Assembly: GCF_000429345.1 (NCBI RefSeq)
Contig: NZ_AUBR01000026.1
Span: 1 to 45,510, forward strand
DNA from: Desulfovirgula thermocuniculi DSM 16036
Lineage (GTDB): Bacteria; Bacillota; Desulfotomaculia; Desulfotomaculales; Desulfovirgulaceae
Reading direction: 5' to 3'
Length of the DNA stretch: 45,510 nucleotides
Part shown: positions 8,371 through 15,539 of the stretch, in pieces
Layout: each line of letters opens with the position of its first letter
How positions within the stretch are numbered: position 1 is the stretch's first letter
Notes under the pieces: model-generated
Seen by the model: the letters and a program-made list of their open reading frames with translations, nothing else
The model's database searches: none
Told to the model about the DNA's origin: nothing
Position numbers and translations under genes: made by a program

Positions 8371-8835
8371 GTGCCTAAGATATACGAAGGGCGCCTAATT
8401 GGCGAAGGCCTGCGCTTTGCCCTGGTGGTGGGGCGCTTTAACGAATTCATTACCCACAAGCTGCTGGCGGGGGCGCTGGACGCCCTGTACCGCCACGGGG
8501 TGCGCGAGGAGGACATCGAGGTAGCCTGGGTACCCGGAGCCTTTGAAATCCCCCTGGTGGCGCGCAAGCTGGCCGTCAGCGGTCGCTTTCATGCCGTGGT
8601 GTGCCTGGGGGCGGTAATCCGCGGCGCCACGCCCCACTTTGACTACGTAGCCGCGGAGGTGGCCAAGGGGGTGGCCAAGGTGGGGCTGGATACCGGCGTG
8701 CCGACGATTTTCGGTGTAATCACTGCAGACACCCTGGAACAGGCCATTGAAAGGGCGGGGACGAAGGCCGGCAACAAGGGCTGGGATGCGGCGCTGGCGG
8801 CCATTGAAATGGCCGATCTCTTGCGCAATTTTTAA
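8371..8835 (+). CDS. ribH: 6,7-dimethyl-8-ribityllumazine synthase
   Basis: A 154-residue lumazine synthase that condenses the RibD product with DHBP. Recognisable segments are [10 protein letters not shown] (pyrimidine site), [10 protein letters not shown], and [16 protein letters not shown] with the catalytic His; the ending [17 protein letters not shown] is typical of the icosahedral form. GTG start preceded by AGGGAAGGGAG. Full length and intact, fourth gene of the operon, 21 bp ahead of the nicotinate phosphoribosyltransferase. Confidence 0.96.
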   Translation: MPKIYEGRLIGEGLRFALVVGRFNEFITHKLLAGALDALYRHGVREEDIEVAWVPGAFEIPLVARKLAVSGRFHAVVCLGAVIRGATPHFDYVAAEVAKGVAKVGLDTGVPTIFGVITADTLEQAIERAGTKAGNKGWDAALAAIEMADLLRNF

Positions 8836-8856
8836 GTTGAAAGGGGAGGGCCGCCG

Positions 8857-9897
8857 GTGAAAAGGCGACCTGTGGAAAGCTTACAGCAGGTGGCAGATTT
8901 CCGCGTTTCGCCGGAAGGGCGACTCTTTTCGGCCAGCAACGAAGAAATTCTCGCAGGCTGGACGACGGACATCTATTTCATCAAGACGCGGGAAATTTTA
9001 AAGCACCTCGGCCTGGAAAAGACCCCCGTAGTGGCCGAAGTTTTTGCCAGCCGCCGGGGGCTCATGGCCGGCGTGCCGGAAGTGAAAAATTTGCTGGCCG
9101 GCACCGGAGTGGAGGTCTGGGCGCTGCCCGAGGGAGAGTGGTTTGAGGAAAAGGAAGTTGTCCTGCGCATCAGTGGCCCTTACGACGCCTTTGGGATTTA
9201 CGAGACGGCCCTTCTGGGTATTCTGGCCAGCTCCAGCGCCTGGGCCACGGCGGCCAGGCAGTGCAAGGAGGCCGCCGGCCCCAAAAGGGTGATTTGCTTT
9301 GGCGCCCGCCACGTCCACCCGGCGGTGGCCCCGGTCATGGAAAGGGCGGCCATTGTGGGGGGAGCGGACGGGGCCAGCTGCATTCTGGGGGCCAAGCTGG
9401 CCGGTCGGGAGCCTGCTGGGACCATGCCCCACGCGGCGGTGCTCATTGCCGGCGATACGGTGGAAGTGGCCCTGGCCTACCGGAGGGCCATGCCGCCCGG
9501 GACGCCGGTGATTGTCCTGGTGGACACCTTCAAGGACGAGGCCGAGGAGGCGCTGCGGGTGGCCCGCGCGCTGGGGGAAGAGCTGGCCGCCGTGCGCCTG
9601 GACACGCCCGGAGAAAGGGGCGGGGTTACCCCCTTCCTGGTGCGGGAAGTGAGGGCTCGCCTGGACCAGGCCGGCTTCCAGCACGTGCAGATTTTTGTGA
9701 GCGGCGGCCTGACCCCGGAGAGGATCAGGGTGCTTTCCGAGGCGGGAGCGGATGCCTTCGGGGTGGGCAGCTACATTTCCGGCGCGCCGCCCATTGACAT
9801 GACCATGGATGTCAAGGAAGTTAACGGCAAGCCCGTGGCCAAAAGGGGACGCATCCCCGGCCTCACGCCGAACCCCCGCCTGCAGAGGATTTTATAA
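8857..9897 (+). CDS. Nicotinate phosphoribosyltransferase (NAPRTase)
   Basis: A 346-residue protein of the NAPRTase/QAPRTase fold, converting nicotinate and PRPP to nicotinate mononucleotide in NAD salvage. Landmarks are TDIYFIKT near the N-terminus, GARHVHPAVAPVMERAA, GTMPHAAVLI, VLVDTFKDEAEEAL, and the C-terminal phosphate-binding VSGGLTPERIRVLSEAGADAFGVGSYIS. Its length matches the short archaeal/clostridial branch rather than the 400-residue E. coli PncB. GTG start with GGGGAGGG 9 bp upstream. It lies 21 bp after ribH with no terminator between, so it is probably the last cistron of the rib operon. Preference for nicotinate over nicotinamide is from family similarity only. Confidence 0.88.
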   Translation: MKRRPVESLQQVADFRVSPEGRLFSASNEEILAGWTTDIYFIKTREILKHLGLEKTPVVAEVFASRRGLMAGVPEVKNLLAGTGVEVWALPEGEWFEEKEVVLRISGPYDAFGIYETALLGILASSSAWATAARQCKEAAGPKRVICFGARHVHPAVAPVMERAAIVGGADGASCILGAKLAGREPAGTMPHAAVLIAGDTVEVALAYRRAMPPGTPVIVLVDTFKDEAEEALRVARALGEELAAVRLDTPGERGGVTPFLVREVRARLDQAGFQHVQIFVSGGLTPERIRVLSEAGADAFGVGSYISGAPPIDMTMDVKEVNGKPVAKRGRIPGLTPNPRLQRIL

Positions 9898-9904
9898 AAA
9901 AAAT

Positions 9905-9934
9905 AAAAAACGGCTTTGGCAAGCCGCTTTTTAA
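9905..9934. terminator. Bidirectional terminator between the rib operon and rpmB
   Basis: CGGCTT (9911-9916), loop TGGC, AAGCCG (9921-9926), with A-rich sequence on the left and T-rich on the right. It serves the plus-strand operon and the minus-strand rpmB, whose stop lies at its edge. Confidence 0.8.
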
Positions 9935-10116
9935 ATGGCCCTCTGCACTTTGCGCAGGCAGCTGGTACACACGCGGATTCTCTTGCGCGTGCCGTTGATA
10001 ACCGCCCGCACGCGCTGCAGGTTGGGCGTCCAGGTCCTCTTCGTGCGGCGGTTGGAGTGGCTTACCTGCATACCCACCACCACGCCCTTGCCGCAAATGG
10101 CGCACCTCTTAGCCAT
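9931..10116 (-). CDS. rpmB: 50S ribosomal protein L28
   Basis: A 61-residue L28. It carries the [23 protein letters not shown] start and [11 protein letters not shown] end; the two CxxC pairs mark the zinc-binding (C+) form. ATG 10116 is preceded by GGGGAGGTGG, so an in-frame ATG upstream at 10149 is not needed. It is a single gene, divergent from recG, with its own promoter. rpmB is found beside recG in many Firmicutes. Confidence 0.97.
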   Translation of the reverse strand: MAKRCAICGKGVVVGMQVSHSNRRTKRTWTPNLQRVRAVINGTRKRIRVCTSCLRKVQRAI

Positions 10117-10157
10117 TGGTTCTCGCCACCTCCCCTTTTCTGCTACCACACTCCTTC

Positions 10158-10186
10158 ATTCTAGCAAAAACCTCCCGGTAGCGCAA
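10158..10186 (-). promoter_or_regulatory. Sigma-A-type promoter for rpmB
   Basis: On the minus strand TTGCGC (10181-10186) and TAGAAT (10158-10163) are spaced 17 bp, about 40 bp upstream of the rpmB start. The -35 lies just before the divergent recG start. Confidence 0.6.
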
Positions 10187-10200
10187 GGGTGGTAGGAAAA

Positions 10201-12276
10201 GTGCCAGGTGCGGATTTTGAAACCTACCCGGTACAGTACCTGAAGGGCGTGGGGCCGCGACGCTCCGCCCTTCTCCGCCGGCTGGGCATTAATACGGTAA
10301 AAGACCTGCTCTACCACTTTCCCCGTGATTACCAGGACCGCACGCAGCTTAAAGCGCCTTATGCCTGCCTTCACGGGGAGCAGGTAACCATGCAGGGGGA
10401 GGTGGTAGGGGGGGAGGAGTTAAACCCCCGCCCGGGCCTCTCCATTGTCAAGCTACAGCTGCGGGGCGAGGGGGGGAGCTTTTACGCCCTGTGGTTTAAC
10501 CAGCCTTACATATTAAAGCAGTTCCCCCGGGGGACCCGCCTGCTGGTCTTTGGTAAGGCCGAGAGGCGCTTCGGCGAGCTCCAGGTGCAGGTGGCGGACT
10601 ACGAGGTGCTGGACGGCGGCGCCGGGAGTGCCGGTGAGGGGATAGTTCCCGTGTACCCCCTCACCGACCAGCTCAGCCAGCGTTTCATGCGCTCCCTGGT
10701 AAAGCTCGCCCTGGAGCAGTGGGCGGATCAGGTGGAGGATTTCCTGCCCCCGGCGGTGCGCAGGAAGTTTTCCCTCCCCGCTCTGCCCGCCGCCTTGCGG
10801 CAGATACACTTCCCTTCCTCCCTCAAGGAGGCCGAAAGGGCCAGGAAGCGCTTTATCTTTGAAGAGCTCTTCCTCCTGCAGACGGCCTTGGCCCTGCGCA
10901 AGAAAAGGTTGTCCCGCCAGCTGAAGCCCCACCGCTATTGCCCCGGCGGGGAGCTGGTGGCACGCTTTCTGGCCAGCCTGCCCTTTACCCTGACCTCGGG
11001 GCAGAAAAAGGCGTGGGCCGAGATCCAGGCGGACTTGGCCTCCCCCTCGCCCATGAACCGCCTGCTGCAGGGGGATGTGGGGTCGGGGAAGACGGTGGTC
11101 AGCACCCTGGCCCTCCTGCGCGCCGTGGAAAGCGGCCTGCAGGGGGCGCTGATGGTCCCCACGGAGGTGCTGGCCGAGCAGCACTACCTCCTCCTCTCCC
11201 GGAGCCTTTCCCCCCTGGGAGTAAATGTGGCCCTCCTTTCCGGAAGCCTGCGGAGAAAAGAGCGGGAAGCCCTGCTGCGGGGCCTGGCGGACGGGGAGAT
11301 ACCCCTGGTGGTGGGCACCCACTCTTTGATCCAGGAGGACGTGGTGTTTAAGTCCCTGGCCCTGGTGGTCATTGACGAGCAGCACCGCTTTGGCGTACGC
11401 CAGAGGGCCCTCCTGCAACAAAAGGGCTACTGCCCGGATGTGCTGGTGATGACGGCCACGCCCATTCCCCGCACCCTGGCCCTCACCCTGTACGGAGATC
11501 TGGAGGTGAGTCTCATCGAGGAACTGCCGCCCGGGCGGCGCCCGGTGCAGACCTACGTGCTCCCCACCTCCCACCTGCCCAGGGCCTACCAGCTGATCAG
11601 GCGGGAGGTGGCCCGCGGGCACCAGGCGTATATAATCTGTCCCCTAGTGGAAGAATCGGAAAAGCTAAACGTGCAGGCGGCGGTGGACCTGGCCAGGGAG
11701 CTTTCCCGGGGGCCGCTTTCCTCCTGCCGCATAGGGCTGCTGCACGGGCGCCTCAAGCCCGCAGAAAGGGAAGAAGTCATGGAGGCTTTCCGGCGGGGTG
11801 ATATCCAGGTGCTGGTGGCCACCACGGTGGTGGAAGTAGGGGTGGACGTGCCCAACGCCACGGTAATGCTCATCCTGGATGCCCACCGCTTCGGCCTCGC
11901 GCAACTGCACCAGCTGCGGGGAAGGGTGGGCAGGGGGGAGGCCCAGTCGTACTGTCTCCTGGTCTCCGACGGCCCCACGGAGGAGGCCCGCTACAGGCTG
12001 GAAGCCATGGTCACCACCACCGACGGGTTTGCCCTGGCCGAAAAGGACCTCCAGCTGCGGGGGCCGGGTGAATTTACGGGCACCAAGCAGTCCGGCCTGC
12101 CCGAACTTAAGGTGGCCGACCTTTTAAGGGACTGGCGCGCCCTGCAGCTGGCGCGCCAGGAGGCGCTGGCCCTGGTGGAGCGGGACCCCGAGCTGGCGCA
12201 ACCCGAGCACCACCGGTTGAAAAAAGAGATCCAGAGCAGGTTTGGCAGCGGCGTGGCTTACCTGGGCGTGAGCTAA
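10201..12276 (+). CDS. recG: ATP-dependent DNA helicase RecG
   Basis: A 691-residue branch-migration helicase acting on stalled forks and Holliday junctions. The N-terminal wedge/OB region (about 1-260) begins with VQYLKGVGPRR and contains the DLLYHFPRDYQDR motif. The helicase core has Walker A GDVGSGKT (291-298), DEQH (392-395), MTATPIPRTLAL, and the C-terminal motif VI QLRGRVGRGEAQSYC. The RecG-specific FTGTKQSGLPELKVADL is present. GTG 10201 is favoured over GTG 10189, which has no ribosome site at proper distance; the start stays uncertain by four codons. No promoter could be picked out, nor a clear terminator after the gene. Confidence 0.96.
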   Translation: MPGADFETYPVQYLKGVGPRRSALLRRLGINTVKDLLYHFPRDYQDRTQLKAPYACLHGEQVTMQGEVVGGEELNPRPGLSIVKLQLRGEGGSFYALWFNQPYILKQFPRGTRLLVFGKAERRFGELQVQVADYEVLDGGAGSAGEGIVPVYPLTDQLSQRFMRSLVKLALEQWADQVEDFLPPAVRRKFSLPALPAALRQIHFPSSLKEAERARKRFIFEELFLLQTALALRKKRLSRQLKPHRYCPGGELVARFLASLPFTLTSGQKKAWAEIQADLASPSPMNRLLQGDVGSGKTVVSTLALLRAVESGLQGALMVPTEVLAEQHYLLLSRSLSPLGVNVALLSGSLRRKEREALLRGLADGEIPLVVGTHSLIQEDVVFKSLALVVIDEQHRFGVRQRALLQQKGYCPDVLVMTATPIPRTLALTLYGDLEVSLIEELPPGRRPVQTYVLPTSHLPRAYQLIRREVARGHQAYIICPLVEESEKLNVQAAVDLARELSRGPLSSCRIGLLHGRLKPAEREEVMEAFRRGDIQVLVATTVVEVGVDVPNATVMLILDAHRFGLAQLHQLRGRVGRGEAQSYCLLVSDGPTEEARYRLEAMVTTTDGFALAEKDLQLRGPGEFTGTKQSGLPELKVADLLRDWRALQLARQEALALVERDPELAQPEHHRLKKEIQSRFGSGVAYLGVS

Positions 12277-12384
12277 CAAAAAAATTTTGCCCGCGCCGCT
12301 TTTTAATTTTAAATTGGTACTGGCTTCCACTGCGGTGCGCGCAAAGAGGGTGATTTTTGCCGCAGGCCGGGGTAAAATGTTCTA

Positions 12385-12414
12385 GTTATAAAGGGTTTTC
12401 GCGGGGCCATAATA
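12385..12414 (+). promoter_or_regulatory. Candidate forespore sigma-G promoter of the SASP gene
   Basis: CATAATA (12408-12414) matches the sigma-G -10 consensus CATNNTA. The sequence GTTATAA (12385-12391), 16 bp upstream, is a fair match to its A/T-rich -35. SASP genes are transcribed by sigma-G in Bacillus, which supports this reading. Confidence 0.5.
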
Positions 12415-12448
12415 AGAATAGCTCAACACACCGAGGAGGTGAACATAC

Positions 12449-12706
12449 ATGGCTCTGGGCCAAAAGCGGAACAGGCTTCTGCTGCCGCAGGCCGCCGCCG
12501 CCATGGAGCAGTTTAAGTGGGAGACGGCCCAGGAACTGGGTATTCAAATACCGCAAAGCGGTTACCTGGGTGACCTGCCTTCCCGGGTAAACGGCGCCAT
12601 TGGCGGTAACATGGTGCGCAAGATGATTGCCGCCTACGAGCAAAGCCTGGCTGCGGGTACCCAGCCTCCCACTCCGCAGGTAACCAATGTCCGCACCACG
12701 CCTTAA
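12449..12706 (+). CDS. Alpha/beta-type small acid-soluble spore protein (SASP)
   Basis: An 85-residue DNA-coating spore protein. It has the family's two conserved blocks: the germination-protease region (AMEQFKWETAQELGI, with the FKWETAQE site that GPR cleaves) and the DNA-binding part (GYLGDLPSRVNGAIGGNMVRKMI). In dormant spores such proteins saturate DNA and shield it from UV and heat; on germination they are digested to amino acids. ATG is preceded by a strong GAGGAGGTGA. The cognate protease gene gpr lies convergently downstream. The tail rich in Pro, Thr and Gln is a variable region. The nearest symbol would be sspA-like, but the paralogue cannot be fixed. Confidence 0.95.
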   Translation: MALGQKRNRLLLPQAAAAMEQFKWETAQELGIQIPQSGYLGDLPSRVNGAIGGNMVRKMIAAYEQSLAAGTQPPTPQVTNVRTTP

Positions 12707-12716
12707 CATAGGTGAG

Positions 12717-12792
12717 CCCTTGCGGGGGAACCCGACCGGCAGGAGCGCCCTGTCCCGGGGTTAGTTCCCTGCCGGTTGGGTCCCCCACAGGG
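12717..12792 (+). repeat. Long inverted repeat (about 25-bp stem) in the SASP mRNA 3' region
   Basis: The left arm at 12717-12743 pairs with the right arm at 12768-12792: ACCGGCAGG/CCTGCCGGT, ACCC/GGGT and GGGGG/CCCCC, with one bulged A, then CCTTG/CAGGG. The loop is 24 nt. A competing pairing exists between GTTAGTTCCC (12760-12769) and GGGACTAAC (12790-12798), which would open the long stem. It is separate from the true terminator that follows. Function unknown. Confidence 0.8.
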
Positions 12793-12795
12793 ACT

Positions 12796-12836
12796 AACTT
12801 TAACAAGCGGCCTGCCGCTTGTTAAAGTTTTTTTAA
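12796..12836. terminator. Strong bidirectional terminator between SASP gene and gpr
   Basis: AACTTTAACAAGCGG (12796-12810) pairs perfectly with CCGCTTGTTAAAGTT (12815-12829), 15 bp with a 4-nt loop, followed by TTTTT. The left flank gives AGTTA on the opposite strand, so termination is clearest in the plus direction but the stem also ends the gpr transcript. Confidence 0.9.
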
Positions 12837-13813
12837 TGCTCAAGGTAGTAGCTGTAATCGTCGGCGGTCAGGGCCGGGTGCAGGGCCAAGTTAATGGCAC
12901 CGGCGATTACCTTGGCCATCCTGACAATCAGGGTATCGATTTCCTTGGGCGTCACGGTTAAATTTCCCCCGAAGGGTGCCAGGACCTTCTCCACGGCCTG
13001 CCTGGCCAGATGGTAGTTGAGGGAGGGGTTGATGGCGGCCTTAACTAACTCCAGGTAGGTGCTTATGGTGTCCTGGCCGATGACGGCGGCATGGACCACG
13101 GTGGGCACTCCAATGGCCAGTACCGGCACGCCCATGGTTTCGCGGTTAATAGCGGCCCGCCGGTTGCCGATTCCCGAGCCCGGGTTAATGCCCGTGTCGG
13201 CTATCTGAATGGTGGTGCATATGCGCGTTACGCTGCGCGCGGCCAGGGAGTCAACGGCAATGATTAAAGAAGGCGCCGTTTTTTCTACCACCCCCCTGAT
13301 GATTTCCGCCGTTTCAATGCCGGTCAGCCCCAGCACGCCCGGAGCCAGGGCGCAGACCACGCGCATGCCCTCTTTCAGCTCGTGGGGGGCGTACTGGAAG
13401 AGGTGCCTGGTGACCAGGCTTAACTCGACTACCTTCGGCCCCAGGGCGTCGGGCGTGGCCCGCCAGTTGCCCAGCCCTACGAGCAGGATCACGGCTTCCC
13501 GGGGCAGCGGCGAGATGTAACGCCCGAGCATCCTGGCCAGGACCTGGCTTACCTCGTGGTGGGCGTGCGGCACGTTTTCCCGGAGCACCGGGGCCTCAAT
13601 GGTTATGTATGTGCCCACCGGCTTGCCCATGATGCTTTCGGCTGCTTTTTCCACAATGTGCACTATGGTAACCTCGGCGTGGGGATAGCTTTCCCTGTCT
13701 ACCCTCACGCCGGGGATTTCTTCTCCCGTTTCCCCGCGCACTATTTCCCGCGCTTCCAGGGCCAGGTCCAGGCTGATGCCCCACGAGCGCAGCATGTCCA
13801 TTACTTTTGGCAA
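12833..13813 (-). CDS. gpr: Germination protease (spore protease)
   Basis: A 326-residue endopeptidase that degrades SASPs early in spore germination; it is made as a zymogen and trims its own N-terminus. The segment ISLDLALEAREIVRG near the N-terminus matches the Bacillus processing region (TDLAVETRE type). Conserved core parts are VGLGNWRATPDALGPKVV, APGVLGLTGIET, IIAVDSLAARSVTRICTTIQIADTGI and GSGIGNRR. TTG 13813 is chosen because AAGGGGG lies about 8 bp upstream; GTG 13843 and ATG 13801 lack a well-spaced site. It converges on its substrate gene across a shared terminator, a natural pairing. Confidence 0.93.
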   Translation of the reverse strand: MPKVMDMLRSWGISLDLALEAREIVRGETGEEIPGVRVDRESYPHAEVTIVHIVEKAAESIMGKPVGTYITIEAPVLRENVPHAHHEVSQVLARMLGRYISPLPREAVILLVGLGNWRATPDALGPKVVELSLVTRHLFQYAPHELKEGMRVVCALAPGVLGLTGIETAEIIRGVVEKTAPSLIIAVDSLAARSVTRICTTIQIADTGINPGSGIGNRRAAINRETMGVPVLAIGVPTVVHAAVIGQDTISTYLELVKAAINPSLNYHLARQAVEKVLAPFGGNLTVTPKEIDTLIVRMAKVIAGAINLALHPALTADDYSYYLEH

Positions 13814-13892
13814 CTCCGAGCCCCCTTTGGTTGTGGCCTGCACAAAGTACGTTTATATATTTTCCCGCCGGCGCCGGATTATGCAAGCGTAT

Positions 13893-13920
13893 TTTTTGCC
13901 GGAAATTTTTTTGGTATAAT
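13893..13920 (+). promoter_or_regulatory. Extended -10 promoter of rsmD-coaD
   Basis: TGGTATAAT (13912-13920) is a TG-extended consensus -10; the -35 is a poor TTTTTG at 13893-13898. It starts about 18 bp before the rsmD ATG. Confidence 0.65.
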
Positions 13921-13938
13921 GTGTTGGGGTATGGCGGG

Positions 13939-14508
13939 ATGCCGTTGAGGGTTATTACCGGACAGGCCAAGGGAAGATTCCTGAAAGTGCCCCGGGGATG
14001 GGGCGGGCGCCCCACCTCCGACAGGGTAAAGGAGTCCCTTTTTAACATTCTCGGGCCGCTGGTTCCCGGCGCTTCCTTCCTCGACCTCTTTGCGGGTACG
14101 GGGAACGTGGGCATAGAAGCGCTGAGCCGCGGCGCTTCCCGCGCCGTATTTGTGGAAAATAACCGGCAGGCCGTGAGGGCCATCCGGGAAAATTTGGCCC
14201 AAACGGGGCTTGGCGACCGGGCGGAAGTGCTGCCCCTTGACGTGCTGGCCGCCGCCGGGCGGCTAAAAGGACAAAAATTTGAAATTATTTTTTTGGATCC
14301 CCCTTACGGGCAGGGCCTGGAAGTACCGGCCTTAGAGGCCCTGGTCGCCAACGACCTGGTTAAAGAAAACGGCCTGGTGGTGGTGGAGGGCAGCAGGCGC
14401 CGGCAGATGCCGGCGCGGGTGGGCTGCCTTAAACTCTGCCGGGAGCACAGGATAGGGGACACCGTGCTGGCCTTTTACCGGCCTGGCGTGGACGGGGAGG
14501 AGGACTAG
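13939..14508 (+). CDS. rsmD: 16S rRNA (guanine966-N2)-methyltransferase
   Basis: A 189-residue SAM-dependent methyltransferase for 16S rRNA. The N-terminal RVITGQAKGRFLKVP and RPTSDRVKESLFNIL are family signatures. The SAM site is FLDLFAGTGNVGIEALSRGA and the catalytic motif IV is FLDPPYG. ATG 13939 has GGGGT 8 bp upstream. It is followed after 5 bp by coaD, the order also known in Bacillus (ylbH-coaD). Confidence 0.95.
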   Translation: MPLRVITGQAKGRFLKVPRGWGGRPTSDRVKESLFNILGPLVPGASFLDLFAGTGNVGIEALSRGASRAVFVENNRQAVRAIRENLAQTGLGDRAEVLPLDVLAAAGRLKGQKFEIIFLDPPYGQGLEVPALEALVANDLVKENGLVVVEGSRRRQMPARVGCLKLCREHRIGDTVLAFYRPGVDGEED

Positions 14509-14513
14509 GCATA

Positions 14514-15011
14514 TTGCGCATAGCCGTTTACCCGGGGAGCTTCGACCCCATAACCAACGGGCACCTAGACGTCATCGAGCGCGCGGCCTGCCTTTTTGAT
14601 CGCCTGGTGGTGGCCATTGCCCGTAATGCCAAGAAAAAGCCCCTCTTTACCATTGAAGAACGGCTGGAAATGCTCCGCGAGGTCCTGCAGCCCTTTTACA
14701 ACGTGGTGGTGGATTCCTTTGACGGCCTGACGGTGAATTACGCTAAAAGCATAGGGGCACAGGTCATCGTGAGGGGCCTGCGGGCTATTTCCGATTTTGA
14801 GAACGAGTTTATGATGGCCCTGACTAATAAGAAGCTGGTGCCGTCCATTGAGACCGTTTTTTTAATGACCCGGGCGGAGTTCTCGTTTATCAGCTCCAGT
14901 GCCGTAAAGGAAGTGGCTTTTTTCGGGGGGTGTGTGCGGGACCTGGTGCCGCCGGCTGTGGAACGAAGGCTGTACGAAAAATTTGCGCACCGCCATGCGA
15001 GGGAGGGTTAG
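14514..15011 (+). CDS. coaD: Phosphopantetheine adenylyltransferase
   Basis: A 165-residue enzyme transferring AMP from ATP to 4'-phosphopantetheine in CoA synthesis. The nucleotidyltransferase signature is YPGSFDPITNGHLDV with His17. Further landmarks are the conserved GLTVNYAKSIGAQVIVRGLRAISDFENE and FISSSAVKEVAFFGG near the ISSS phosphate loop. TTG start with GAGGAGGA 9-10 bp upstream. Between rsmD (5 bp) and a coiled-coil gene (4 bp), clearly one transcription unit. Confidence 0.96.
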   Translation: MRIAVYPGSFDPITNGHLDVIERAACLFDRLVVAIARNAKKKPLFTIEERLEMLREVLQPFYNVVVDSFDGLTVNYAKSIGAQVIVRGLRAISDFENEFMMALTNKKLVPSIETVFLMTRAEFSFISSSAVKEVAFFGGCVRDLVPPAVERRLYEKFAHRHAREG

Positions 15012-15015
15012 CAGG

Positions 15016-15498
15016 GTGGAACTCTTTCATATTTTAAACGAGATGGAGGATTTAATTGAGAGCAGCCCCCGTATTCCTATGACCAGGCGGGTTATTGTAG
15101 ATGAAGAAAAGCTGCTTGATTATTTAGACAGAATTCGTACCACGTTACCCGAAGAGCTGCGCCAGGCCCGCTGGATTTTACAGGAGAGGGAGAAGGTTCT
15201 CGCGGATACCAAAAAGGAAGCCGACAGGATGCTTGAGGACATCCAGAGGCAGGTGGAAAAGAAGGCCGAGGAAAGCGAGATCGTGCGCAAGGCTCAGGCC
15301 AGGGCGGAGGAAATCCTGCGGCGGGCGGAGCACGTGGCCCAGGAGATCAAGCAGGGCGCCCGCGAGTACGCCGACGAGATTTTAAGCAAGCTGGAGGAGA
15401 ACCTGGATATGATCCTGGCCCAGGTCAGGGAGGGCAGGGCGGAGCTAAAGGGCATCAGGCCGGCAAAAAAGGAAGAGGCAAGGGTGGCCCAGGGGTAA
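15016..15498 (+). CDS. Coiled-coil protein, function unknown (downstream of coaD)
   Basis: A 160-residue, highly charged protein. After a short N-terminal segment (ELFHILNEMEDLIESSP and RVIVDEEKLLDYLDRIR), a long helix with heptad-like Glu/Lys/Arg/Ala pattern runs from about residue 45 to 150, resembling F-type ATPase b-subunit or DivIVA-type stalks. No transmembrane segment. GTG 15016 has GGGAGGG 8 bp upstream. It is the last gene of rsmD-coaD-orf and ends at a terminator. It may scaffold a membrane or cell-division complex, but this rests on shape only. Confidence 0.8.
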   Translation: MELFHILNEMEDLIESSPRIPMTRRVIVDEEKLLDYLDRIRTTLPEELRQARWILQEREKVLADTKKEADRMLEDIQRQVEKKAEESEIVRKAQARAEEILRRAEHVAQEIKQGAREYADEILSKLEENLDMILAQVREGRAELKGIRPAKKEEARVAQG

Positions 15499-15501
15499 CA
15501 T

Positions 15502-15536
15502 AAGGCGCATCCCGGAAGGCGAGGATGCGCCTTTTC
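15502..15536. terminator. Bidirectional terminator between the coaD operon and otsA
   Basis: AAGGCGCATCC (15502-15512) pairs perfectly with GGATGCGCCTT (15523-15533), followed by TTCT on the plus strand; the minus side has a poor T-run. Confidence 0.8.
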
Positions 15537-15539
15537 TGC

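Noticed and set aside
10513-11622. 369-codon minus-strand frame inside recG
   Set aside because: Shadow of RecG; low-complexity Gly/Gln/His content and no recognisable motif.
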